Origin: Planctomycetota bacterium
GTDB taxonomy: Bacteria > Planctomycetota > Planctomycetia > Pirellulales > Lacipirellulaceae
NCBI GenBank assembly: GCA_024278035.1
Contig: JAJRUA010000206.1
Location: forward strand, 1-17,695
DNA: 17,695 nt
Reading direction: 5' to 3'
The position numbers were made by a program, and so were the translations under genes. Shown here in pieces: positions 8,697 to 15,257 of the stretch. The notes beneath the pieces are model-generated. The model was not told where the DNA came from. It ran no database searches and saw only the letters and a list, made by a program, of their open reading frames with translations. Position 1 is the first letter of the stretch, and every line of letters starts with the position of its first letter.

Positions 8697-8924
8697 CCGG
8701 CGGAGCGAAGGGCTCATACAACGGTGGCAGGGGCAGGGTGCCTCCGCAGGCGATCCGGATTTAAGGTTCATTTCTCGCGCAGTCCGGCACGGAGATTGCT
8801 GGGCAGGAAGGAGAGGATTGTTACAATGAGCGAAGCCTAATACGTGGTGGGGGGCTCCGGCAAATAGCTTGGCCCGCCCCTTGCAAGACTTGGCCCCTTA
8901 CGTTCTCCCTAGATAGGTTGACTA

Positions 8925-9662
8925 ATGAACCGCACTCTATTTTTGTTATTTATCGTTGTTGGAACGACCGTAATGTCAGAAGCCAACTCCGCCGAGATTT
9001 TAGTTGTCAACGATACCTTTACCCGTTCAGGCGCGTTGATCGGTTCTGTGACCGACACAGGACAAACTTGGACCGGTGTAGCACCGACGTCGAATGCCAA
9101 CGGCTCCCAGCTAGCCGTGGTCGGCTCCTCGCCTTCGTTTGCTACGATTAGTGGCCTCACCTTTCTACCGGATGCAACCTACCGTTTACAGGTAGACGTT
9201 AATATCACCTCTGGCGGTTCTCAATGGCTAGGCATTGGTTTTTCTCGTCCTACTTCTTCCAATGCTGCGGACGATACGAATGGATTTATTCTCCGGCGTT
9301 CCAATCCTGAAATCGAGACGCGTGTTACTGCATCAAGCGCCACCAAAGTTGCTCATGCAGTAGCCAATACCTTTCCCGATACACTTGAAGTCTTTCTTGA
9401 AACGGGACCCACGCTCAGCAGCTCAATGCTAAGCTGGTTCCTTAACGGCTCTCCGCTTCGTATTGACGAAGCAGTTGATGTCACCGGTATCGACGGTATT
9501 TTTCTTGCCAATGTCTCTCCGTTCTTTGGTTCTCCCGTGTCGGGAACCTATGACAACCTAGAGCTATGGGTGCAAACGCAAGTCGTTCCTGAACCCAACA
9601 CCGCAGCAATTTTTGTTTTCGGAACAGTAGCCCTCGGGTTATGCTCCCGGCGCAAACGCTAA
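8925..9662 (+). CDS. Secreted PEP-CTERM domain protein
   Basis: This 245-residue protein has an N-terminal signal peptide (hydrophobic LFLLFIVVGTTV, likely cut after NSA near residue 23) and a beta-rich body of about 190 residues. The segments YRLQVDVNITSGGSQWLGIGF and GIFLANVSPFF resemble lectin/LamG-like jelly-roll strands, but I cannot name the domain firmly. The C terminus is a textbook PEP-CTERM sorting signal: VPEP at 221-224, a hydrophobic stretch AAIFVFGTVALGL, then the basic end RRKR. Such signals are processed by exosortase during export to the surface or extracellular matrix. No exosortase lies in this window. The ribosome-binding site before ATG 8925 is weak (AGG). The 228 bases upstream hold no other gene, only short GC hairpins. 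Confidence 0.85.
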   Translation: MNRTLFLLFIVVGTTVMSEANSAEILVVNDTFTRSGALIGSVTDTGQTWTGVAPTSNANGSQLAVVGSSPSFATISGLTFLPDATYRLQVDVNITSGGSQWLGIGFSRPTSSNAADDTNGFILRRSNPEIETRVTASSATKVAHAVANTFPDTLEVFLETGPTLSSSMLSWFLNGSPLRIDEAVDVTGIDGIFLANVSPFFGSPVSGTYDNLELWVQTQVVPEPNTAAIFVFGTVALGLCSRRKR

Positions 9663-9731
9663 TGGTTGCCTGTGAGAGAAAACGAAAGTTCTCGATCGCC
9701 GGCTTGCCTTCACTGCTGTCTTGTATCGCTC

Positions 9732-9759
9732 TTGACGGCTGCTGGCAGGTGACTACACT
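9732..9759 (+). promoter_or_regulatory. Candidate sigma-70-type promoter for the phosphatase-peptidase operon
   Basis: TTGACG (9732-9737) and TACACT (9754-9759) are separated by 16 bases. They lie 67 bases upstream of the phosphatase GTG start, in a 163-base gap without a gene. This is a pattern match only; planctomycete promoters are not well defined. Confidence 0.35.
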
Positions 9760-9825
9760 CGCTGCCGCTTCGCTCCACCAGAGGGCGTACCACCGAGTTG
9801 TCCGTCATGCCAAGGAAGGGCTATC

Positions 9826-10635
9826 GTGTCCGGATTTGTCGATATCCATTGCCATTTGCTGCCCGGAATTGATGATGGCTCAAAGAATCTGAGTGAATCG
9901 CTTGCGATGGCTCGCCTGTCGGTTGAGCAAGGGGTCGATACGATCACTGTCACACCGCATCAACTCGGCAATTATGCTCATAATCGTGGCGACGATATTC
10001 GCCATCGAACGGTCGAGCTACAAAATTCGCTCGATGCTGAGGGGATACCGCTCAAAGTGCTACCGGGCGGTGATGTACGGATCGAAGATGGCATGATCGA
10101 AGCGATCGCTGCTGGGGAAGTGCTAACGCTGGGTGACCAGGGCCGCCATGTGCTGCTGGAGTTGCCGCACGAGCTTTATTTCCCGCTCGAGCCGGTTCTT
10201 GACGGACTTGAGCGTCGTGGCATGGTGGGCGTGCTGTCGCATCCGGAACGCAACGCGGGGCTTCTGGCAAGGCCCGATCTGATTGACACCTTGGTTGATT
10301 ACGGTTGTTTAATGCAAGTTACGGCCGGCAGTTTGCTGGGCGGTTTCGGCTCGAAGAGCCAAGCGATGGCACAGAGTATGGTGAAGCGCGGTGCGGTCCA
10401 TTTTCTCTCGACCGATGCCCATGGCCCCCAGTCACGTCGCCCTTGCTTGGGCAAGGCTTATCAAGTCGCCGTAGAACTTGCCGGCGAGCGTGCTGCCACG
10501 CTTTGGTGCAGCGAGTTCCCTAGGGCGGTGGCCGAAGGACGCGACGTGCCGCGTGGTGCGGTGCGTGTCGGATCTTCAGGACGGGGTGGCCTGGGACGGG
10601 GTGGCTGGTCTCTTTGGGGACGTCGTAGCGCCTGA
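9826..10635 (+). CDS. PHP-type protein-tyrosine phosphatase, CpsB/CapC/YwqE family
   Basis: Metal-dependent PHP phosphatases of this family remove phosphate from bacterial tyrosine kinases that control capsule and exopolysaccharide synthesis. The metal sites are visible: DIHCHLLPGIDDG (His8, His10, Asp16/Asp17), TPH (His45), SHPERN (His139) and STDAHGP (Asp197, His199). The Glu usually found after the third strand reads Asp in GGDVRIEDG (Asp83), which may be conservative. The GTG start at 9826 is fixed by a strong ribosome-binding site, AAGGAAGGG, just upstream. Of the 269 residues, the last 27 or so form an Arg/Gly-rich tail outside the usual domain. It is built partly from a 15-base tandem repeat (10579-10608). 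The TGA overlaps the next ATG by one base, implying translational coupling to the metallopeptidase. No kinase or glycosyltransferase is in the window. Confidence 0.85.
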   Translation: MSGFVDIHCHLLPGIDDGSKNLSESLAMARLSVEQGVDTITVTPHQLGNYAHNRGDDIRHRTVELQNSLDAEGIPLKVLPGGDVRIEDGMIEAIAAGEVLTLGDQGRHVLLELPHELYFPLEPVLDGLERRGMVGVLSHPERNAGLLARPDLIDTLVDYGCLMQVTAGSLLGGFGSKSQAMAQSMVKRGAVHFLSTDAHGPQSRRPCLGKAYQVAVELAGERAATLWCSEFPRAVAEGRDVPRGAVRVGSSGRGGLGRGGWSLWGRRSA

Positions 10636-11522
10636 TGCCGCAATCCTCACTTCCCCTCCGTTCGTGCGGCGCGATGTTGGTCGCTCTGTTCGCCTTGTTA
10701 GCGCTGTTTGCGTGCTGCAAGCAGATGGAGGCAGGGGAGCCCGTGTGGATCGACCAACGGCAAATCGGCCCGTTCGTTTGCCGTGCCGTGCAACCCATTG
10801 CCAGCAGCCAGCTTGAGCGAGTTGGGTTGCCACAGCTCGAGGCCGAGTTGAGGCGTGTCCTGGCACTTCGGCCTTGTAGCGAATCGATAGAAATACTATT
10901 GCTACCTTCTGAAGAAGCTCACCGCGATCTGGTCGCTTTACGACACCCGACGGCCCCCTACCGCCGGGCACTTTTTGTGAAACAGGGAAATCGCGCCACC
11001 GTCTTCGCTTATCAACACGAGGACCTTGCCACCGACTTACGGCACGAATGCACTCATGCCTTGCTGCACGCGGATTTGCCGATGGTTCCCCTTTGGCTTG
11101 ATGAGGGATTAGCTGAGTACTTTGAACCTGAGGCTAGCGACCGTCCACGCGGCCCTTCGCACTTGCGAGCCTTGCAGGGCGACTTGCGGTGGGGACGATT
11201 ACGGACCATTGCCGAACTGGAACAGAAACATGAACTCTCCGAGCTCGATCAGCGTGACTACCGTTTCGCCTGGGCATGGACCCATTTCATGCTCCACGGC
11301 CCTGAGAAAGCGACCCAGCAGTTATGGGCTTACCTTTCCGCCTTACGACGCAATGAACCGCCAGGGATGCTATCGGAGAGGCTAGCCAAAATTGAACCCG
11401 AACTGAACAACCGATTTGCGGCCCATTTTCGTGATTGGCCCCATTTGCTCCGGAAATCCGAGACGCTTAAACAGGCAAGAAATCGTGCCGAAAAACCGTC
11501 GCTTGCGAGAAATCGCAGGTAG
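10635..11522 (+). CDS. Exported HExxH metallopeptidase (gluzincin, peptidase-MA-like)
   Basis: The 295-residue protein has an N-terminal hydrophobic export segment (MLVALFALLALFACC, residues 14-28). It could be a lipoprotein signal with the Cys at 27, though Phe at -2 is not ideal. The catalytic site is HECTH (137-141), preceded by DLATDLR and followed 15 residues later by LDEGLAEYF, where Glu157 is the expected third zinc ligand. This is the gluzincin layout seen in peptidase-MA and DUF1570-like proteins. A zinc peptidase acting outside the cytoplasmic membrane is the natural inference; the substrate is unknown. The start ATG overlaps the phosphatase stop (TGATG), and 43 bases separate its stop from the first acidic-tail protein, so all three are probably cotranscribed. 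A later ATG at codon 14 is an alternative start. Confidence 0.8.
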   Translation: MPQSSLPLRSCGAMLVALFALLALFACCKQMEAGEPVWIDQRQIGPFVCRAVQPIASSQLERVGLPQLEAELRRVLALRPCSESIEILLLPSEEAHRDLVALRHPTAPYRRALFVKQGNRATVFAYQHEDLATDLRHECTHALLHADLPMVPLWLDEGLAEYFEPEASDRPRGPSHLRALQGDLRWGRLRTIAELEQKHELSELDQRDYRFAWAWTHFMLHGPEKATQQLWAYLSALRRNEPPGMLSERLAKIEPELNNRFAAHFRDWPHLLRKSETLKQARNRAEKPSLARNRR

Positions 11523-11532
11523 TCTAAATCAA

Positions 11533-11546
11533 AAAACGATCGTTTT
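11533..11546. promoter_or_regulatory. 14-bp perfect palindrome in the leader of the first acidic-tail gene
   Basis: AAAACGATCGTTTT reads identically on both strands. It lies between the peptidase stop and the ribosome-binding site of the next gene. The duplicate leader keeps the left half (AAACGAT) but not the right. It could be an operator or a small mRNA hairpin. Confidence 0.35.
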
Positions 11547-11565
11547 ACTGAGGAGAGACGTTGCT

Positions 11566-12129
11566 ATGAACATCCTTGTTGCTCAGCGTTTGGCTGCGGC
11601 TATCGCTTGCTTGGGAATGATGATTCCCCCGTCTGTTTTTGCTAACACCCCAACTCTTGCCGAGCCCGTTGCTGATGTGGAGCTAGGAGCTGGTGGGCAG
11701 TTTGTTGGCAAAGTGGTGAACGCCCAAGGGGCTCCGATTGGCGCCACGAAGGTTTCACTCCGTCAGGCGGGCCAGGAAGTCGCTAACGCGACGACGGATG
11801 CTCAGGGGCGTTTTGACGTTCAGGGCCTACGGGGCGGCCAGTACCAAGTCGTCGCCGAGGAAGGCAGCGTTGTTTACCGCCTTTGGGCTCCTCAGACGGC
11901 TCCACCAGCGGCCAACAAGTCGGCGCTGATTGTCACGGGGGCCGACGTTCTGAATGGCCAAGAGGTTGGGTGCTCCGATACGTGTGGCAGCACGATTGGA
12001 GGCCGACCACGTGGCGGCGGCGTCGTCGGTTGGATGCAGCAACACCCCTTCCTGGTGGCTGCTGGCATTGCGACCGCCATAGCCGTACCGCTCGCTCTAG
12101 CTGACGACGATGACCCTGCTAGCCCCTGA
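11566..12129 (+). CDS. Small exported carboxypeptidase-regulatory-like protein, acidic-tail family, copy 1
   Basis: The 187-residue protein has a signal peptide likely cut after SVFA (residue 26). A small beta-sandwich domain (about 40-115) carries GKVVNAQGAPIGATKVSL and TDAQGRFDVQGLRGGQYQV, the pattern of carboxypeptidase-regulatory-like (CNA-B/transthyretin-type) domains. Next come a linker with two cysteines (Cys136, Cys140) and RPRGGG, a hydrophobic helix (about 161-179), and the end DDDDPASP. I chose ATG 11566 because of the GGAGAG ribosome-binding site and the signal peptide; the same frame is open further upstream within the peptidase gene. It is followed by a near-identical paralogue and a third, more distant one. 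Its role is unknown; the layout suggests a membrane-anchored surface or periplasmic protein. I see no enzymatic motif. Confidence 0.8.
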   Translation: MNILVAQRLAAAIACLGMMIPPSVFANTPTLAEPVADVELGAGGQFVGKVVNAQGAPIGATKVSLRQAGQEVANATTDAQGRFDVQGLRGGQYQVVAEEGSVVYRLWAPQTAPPAANKSALIVTGADVLNGQEVGCSDTCGSTIGGRPRGGGVVGWMQQHPFLVAAGIATAIAVPLALADDDDPASP

Positions 12130-12242
12130 CAGAGTTCTAGGCCTCCTTTCGAGGAAAACCACACATAAACCCGCCAGTAGGGGTCAAGAATGACAAGTCA
12201 ATTGGCCGATTAGACCAACGATGAGTGCTACATGACCGCAGG

Positions 12243-12257
12243 CCGACATCATGTCGG
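12243..12257. promoter_or_regulatory. Dyad CCGACAT-C-ATGTCGG upstream of copy 2
   Basis: A perfect 7-bp inverted repeat with a single central base lies about 97 bases before the ATG of the second acidic-tail gene. It is in the 224-base gap (12130-12353) that holds no other gene. The size and symmetry suit a dimeric repressor site, but nothing else supports this. Confidence 0.25.
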
Positions 12258-12353
12258 AACGTGATAAAACGCTATGGCCAAGGGCATTGTGCGTCTTGCC
12301 GGGGGCGGCCATTTCATGGAAGAAACGATTATTCGCTAAGGAGAGACGTTGTT

Positions 12354-12935
12354 ATGAAGATTCTTGTTGCTCAGCGTTTGGCAACTGCCATCGCTTGTTT
12401 GGGGATGATTGTTCCCCCGTCTGCTTTTGCAGGCAACCCTTTTGCAGGCAACTCGACGCTAGCTAGCCCGGTTGCTGATGTAGCGCTGGGTGCTGGTGGA
12501 CAGTTTACGGGCAAAGTGGTGAACGCCCAGGGTGCCCCCGTTAGTGCCACGACGGTCTCGCTCCGTCAGGAAGGCCAAGAAGTTGCTAACACCACGACTG
12601 ACGAGCAAGGACGTTTCGGCGTTCAAGGTCTTCGTGGTGGGCAGTACCAAGTGGTTACTGAGAACGGTAGCGTTGTCTACCGCCTTTGGGCACCACAGAC
12701 GGCTCCACCAGCGGCTAACAGCTCAGCCCTGATCGTTACGGGCACCGAGATCATGAATGGCCAGTACTGCGACGGTGGCTGTGGAGGCACGTGTGGTCAA
12801 TGTCGTGGTGGCAATGGAGGAGGTGGCGTCCTCGGTTGGATGAAGCAGCACCCCATCCTTGTCGCAGCGGGCATTGCAACGGCAATCGCCGTGCCGCTGG
12901 CGCTCGCTGACGACGACGATCCTGCTAGCCCGTGA
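12354..12935 (+). CDS. Small exported carboxypeptidase-regulatory-like protein, acidic-tail family, copy 2
   Basis: This 193-residue paralogue of the preceding gene has the same signal peptide (MKILVAQRLATAIACLG), a cut site likely after SAFA (26) or AGN, and a short extra NPFAGN repeat after it. The beta domain is almost unchanged (GKVVNAQGAPVSATTVSL, TDEQGRFGVQGLRGGQYQV). The linker is strikingly different: four cysteines spaced CX3CX3CX2C (139, 143, 147, 150) in a Gly-rich stretch, compared with two in copy 1. The hydrophobic helix (about 167-185) and DDDDPASP end are identical in style. The ATG at 12354 follows AAGGAGAG. A strong terminator lies just after the stop, so this is the last gene of its transcript. 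The four cysteines could form disulfides or bind metal; this is inference. Confidence 0.8.
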   Translation: MKILVAQRLATAIACLGMIVPPSAFAGNPFAGNSTLASPVADVALGAGGQFTGKVVNAQGAPVSATTVSLRQEGQEVANTTTDEQGRFGVQGLRGGQYQVVTENGSVVYRLWAPQTAPPAANSSALIVTGTEIMNGQYCDGGCGGTCGQCRGGNGGGGVLGWMKQHPILVAAGIATAIAVPLALADDDDPASP

Positions 12936-12962
12936 GCTAGCTATACGAAGAGTTAAAGACAC

Positions 12963-13002
12963 AAAACCCCGTGTACCGCTTGGTCGGCACACGGGGTTTT
13001 TT
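12963..13002 (+). terminator. Strong intrinsic terminator after copy 2
   Basis: A perfect 12-bp stem AAAACCCCGTGT/ACACGGGGTTTT (12963-12974 and 12989-13000) surrounds a 14-base loop and ends in six T residues (12997-13002). It begins 27 bases after the copy 2 stop and is the clearest terminator in the window. It separates copies 1-2 from copy 3. Confidence 0.9.
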
Positions 13003-13101
13003 CGTGTCGGGATATGCCCTTTTCGGCAGGGGGCCGCTTTGCTACCGTCCGCACAGCGGGCAAGCCGCTTTACAGTCCATCCCGTTGGAAGGAATTCTCC
13101 G

Positions 13102-13641
13102 ATGTTCCGTCACCCGATTCATCCTGCCATGGCCTTGCTCATGGCTCTCCTTTTGGTTGCCCCTCTGCCAACAGCGGGGGCTTCAACTGGTATCGCTACG
13201 GCAGTTGATATTTCCTTGCACAACAACGCTTATGTTGTCGGCCAGCTCGTTTCAGCCGAAGGGATGCCCGTGGCCAGTGCCGAAGTGCGCATGACGCTCA
13301 TGGATGGACGGACGGCTGTAACACAAACCGATGCCCAAGGGGGCTTTGCCTTCCGTGGCGTAACCGGAGCCGCCTATCTGACCACCCACAATGCGGAGCA
13401 GGTCGTACGTGTCTGGGATGCCAAGACAGCTCCTCCCAAGGCGGCTCCTGCGGTGCTGATGGTCGAGCAGAAGGAGATCGCACGGGGGCAACATTATGCG
13501 GGTCAAAATGCGAATAACTTCGTAAAAACGAGCAAACGACTGATGGCCAATCCGTTATTCGTCGCCGGAGCCGTTGCCACGGCCGTTGCAATTCCGGTCG
13601 CCATCTCCAATGCAGATGACGACCCGCCCGCCTCTCCGTGA
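13102..13641 (+). CDS. Small exported carboxypeptidase-regulatory-like protein, acidic-tail family, copy 3 (divergent)
   Basis: The 179-residue protein shares the layout of the two preceding genes but is clearly diverged. It has a signal peptide (ALLMALLLVAPLPTAGA, cut near residue 27), then a beta domain with GQLVSAEGMPVASAEVRM and TDAQGGFAFRGVTGAAY. VVRVWDAKTAPP parallels VVYRLWAPQTAPP in the others. The linker is Asn/Lys-containing with no cysteine. A hydrophobic helix (about 152-169) precedes the end DDDPPASP. The ATG at 13102 has a GGAAGGA ribosome-binding site. It lies after a strong terminator, so it must have its own promoter in the 100 bases between; I could not fix one. Conservation of the C-terminal tail despite divergence elsewhere suggests that the tail matters. 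Confidence 0.78.
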   Translation: MFRHPIHPAMALLMALLLVAPLPTAGASTGIATAVDISLHNNAYVVGQLVSAEGMPVASAEVRMTLMDGRTAVTQTDAQGGFAFRGVTGAAYLTTHNAEQVVRVWDAKTAPPKAAPAVLMVEQKEIARGQHYAGQNANNFVKTSKRLMANPLFVAGAVATAVAIPVAISNADDDPPASP

Positions 13642-13670
13642 TCGGTTTTTCGGGGGGGCAATTCCTTCTA

Positions 13671-13826
13671 GCTGGTACAGCCGTCAGAGTTTGACGGACC
13701 AGCGCCCGTTAGGGAGGCGTTGTGTCACTTCGCCTGTTTCTCTGGCACCCGACAGCCGATCCTCTACGGTAGACGGGCAAGGACGCTCGCCTCGCCCTTG
13801 TGTCCCTTCCTTGGGCAATCACAAGG
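13671..13826 (+). other. Structured leader between copy 3 and the methyltransferase-like gene
   Basis: There are two inverted-repeat structures in this 219-base gap. The first, 13671-13703, pairs GCTGGT with ACCAGC and CCGTCA with TGACGG around a 5-base loop, with a 4-base bulge on the left. The second, 13796-13826, pairs CCTTGTG with CACAAGG and, inside it, CCC with GGG, ending 34 bases before the next ATG. Neither has a T tract, so neither is an ordinary intrinsic terminator. Confidence 0.4.
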
Positions 13827-13860
13827 ACGACACCAGCAGGGATTGCTTGAAGGGACCGCC

Positions 13861-14421
13861 ATGGCCATCAAAGGTCTGCTGAACTACGCCCGCCTCGCCT
13901 TCTTCTCGAAGGAGTCGTCGGATCGCCAGCTCTTTCGCTTAGTGAAAAAGCACCGTGTTCTGCGTATCGTTGAACTCGGCATCGGATCGCTCGAACGGAC
14001 GAGCAAATTGCTTAAACTCGCTGGTGACAACGCCTCTCAGGGTGAAATTCAGTACACCGGCTTTGACAGCTTTGATCTGCGAGCGGAGAGCGAAGAGCCG
14101 CTCTCTCTCATCATGGCCCATCGAGAGTTGATTCGCTGCGGTGCTTCGGTCCGGCTCACCCCTGGTGGCCCTGCCAGCGGCCTTCCTGCACAAGCCAATT
14201 CGCTTTCGGATACGGATCTACTCCTAATCTCTCCCTCGGTTTCGGACGAAGTCCTTGAGCCTCTCTGGTTCTATCTCCCCCGGATGTGCCATCCGGGCAC
14301 CCTCGTTCTTAGCCAGTTGAATGCGTCGGCAAAAAGTGTAGCCGATACCGAATGGGAGTCGATTTGCCTGGAAGAAGTGAACCGCCGCTCTCGGCGGCCA
14401 GCACAGCGTCTTGTCGCCTAG
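13861..14421 (+). CDS. Probable class I SAM-methyltransferase-like protein
   Basis: The 186-residue protein is not firmly recognised. Residues 34-72 (LRIVELGIGSLERTSKLL, then IQYTGFDSFDLR) look like the first Rossmann strand, the glycine loop and the acidic end of strand 2 of a class I methyltransferase. The segment around 118-151 (DLLLISPSVSDEV, then LPRMCHPGTLVLSQL) resembles the central strands and the L-x-PGG turn. The glycine motif is weak (ELGIGS), so it may be degenerate and binding of S-adenosylmethionine is not assured. I chose ATG 13861, with GAAGGGA just upstream; the frame extends further upstream without a better start. There is no signal peptide, so it is cytoplasmic. The C-terminal end is Arg-rich. 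Confidence 0.5.
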   Translation: MAIKGLLNYARLAFFSKESSDRQLFRLVKKHRVLRIVELGIGSLERTSKLLKLAGDNASQGEIQYTGFDSFDLRAESEEPLSLIMAHRELIRCGASVRLTPGGPASGLPAQANSLSDTDLLLISPSVSDEVLEPLWFYLPRMCHPGTLVLSQLNASAKSVADTEWESICLEEVNRRSRRPAQRLVA

Positions 14422-14468
14422 TTCGGCCTTCCTGGACGGGGACTGGCCAGCCAATGATTTACGCAAGT

Positions 14469-14572
14469 TAATAGGAACCGCTATTACGCGCAAACGGACG
14501 CTAATTACAAAGAAGGGGGAATCTAGAAAATTAGCCTTTGCCGGCGCTCATTAGCAAGCTTCTTTCTTTGTA
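14469..14572 (+). other. Inverted-repeat-rich leader of the ThpR gene
   Basis: In the AT-rich 190-base gap, TAATAG/CTATTA form a 6-bp hairpin (14469-14486). GCTAATT (14500-14506) can pair with AATTAGC (14529-14535), or its first six bases with ATTAGC at 14550-14555. TACAAAGAA (14506-14514) pairs with TTCTTTGTA (14564-14572). Some pairings exclude one another. Confidence 0.3.
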
Positions 14573-14611
14573 TTCTTCGTGCCGTCGCGGTTCATCAAAA
14601 TAGTAAAACCT

Positions 14612-15190
14612 GTGTCAAAGACTCGCACCTTTGTTGCCCTACCGTTGGCCGACGATCTTTGCCTTCGTGCGAAGGGCCTGATAGATCGCTTGCAGCCGCA
14701 TGCGCCACAGGCGCAGTGGGTGGAGGAAGAGAAACTCCACCTGACACTGCTGTTTCTTGGTGACCTGGTCGATTCGGAAATCGCCGAGACTTGTAGCCGC
14801 GTCGATTGGGCGGCCCGTGCCAACGAACCGTTTTCGATACGCCTTGCCGGCGCAAGAACTTTTCCCGACATGGCTCGACCGCGTGCTCTGTGGCTCGGCG
14901 TAACGGAGGGCTCCGGTCCGCTCTGCCGTTTGCAAGCCGATTTGGATGAAGCACTGGCCGACTTTGTGCCGCGCAAAGAGAACCGTGCTTACATCCCTCA
15001 TCTAACGCTAGCCCGATTGGCACGCAACAGCCGCCAATCAAAGAATTTTCCCGACGTCATAGCAGGCTTAAGCGACTACGACGCCGGCACAATGCACGTC
15101 GATCAAGTCACGGTCTTCGCTAGCGAACTACGCCGAGGTGGGCCTGAGTACCAACCACTGGCGACGTGTTCGCTTGGCCGTCCGGGTTGA
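14612..15190 (+). CDS. thpR: RNA 2',3'-cyclic phosphodiesterase (2'-5' RNA ligase family)
   Basis: This is a member of the 2H phosphoesterase superfamily, which hydrolyses 2',3'-cyclic phosphate ends of RNA and can join 2'-5' half-tRNA molecules in vitro. Both signature HxTx motifs are present, HLTL at residues 43-46 and HLTL at 130-133, in the usual contexts (EKLHLTLLFLG and YIPHLTLARL). The overall length, 192 residues, is normal. I chose the GTG at 14612 because it gives MSKTRTFVALPLADD, matching the family's usual start. A GTG at 14579 would add 11 residues. Neither has a clear ribosome-binding site, so the start is uncertain. It converges with the TIGR03545-type gene and has no operon partner. 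Confidence 0.88.
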   Translation: MSKTRTFVALPLADDLCLRAKGLIDRLQPHAPQAQWVEEEKLHLTLLFLGDLVDSEIAETCSRVDWAARANEPFSIRLAGARTFPDMARPRALWLGVTEGSGPLCRLQADLDEALADFVPRKENRAYIPHLTLARLARNSRQSKNFPDVIAGLSDYDAGTMHVDQVTVFASELRRGGPEYQPLATCSLGRPG

Positions 15191-15257
15191 ATAGACCTCT
15201 GGGAAGAAAGCGACGAACATTTCCACCAGGCTCCAAGTCGGAAGTCGCGTTGTCGGC

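Larger units (their letters stand above)
11531..12935 (+). repeat. Tandem gene duplication including leaders (11531-12129 and 12319-12935)
   Basis: The two units align without gaps from about 35 bases before each ATG. They share AAACGAT and the ribosome-binding block GGAGAGACGTTG, then run through signal peptide, domain and tail. They differ mainly by a short insertion after the signal peptide and by the Cys/Gly-rich linker. The 189 bases between the copies are not part of the repeat. Confidence 0.85.

Noticed and set aside
8822..8827. TACAAT as a -10 box upstream of the PEP-CTERM gene
   Set aside because: No acceptable -35 hexamer lies at 15-19 bases; too weak to report as a promoter.
11416..11565. 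Extended N terminus for the first acidic-tail protein, reaching back into the peptidase gene
   Set aside because: The extension would bury the signal peptide; the ATG at 11566 has its own strong ribosome-binding site, matched in the duplicate copy.
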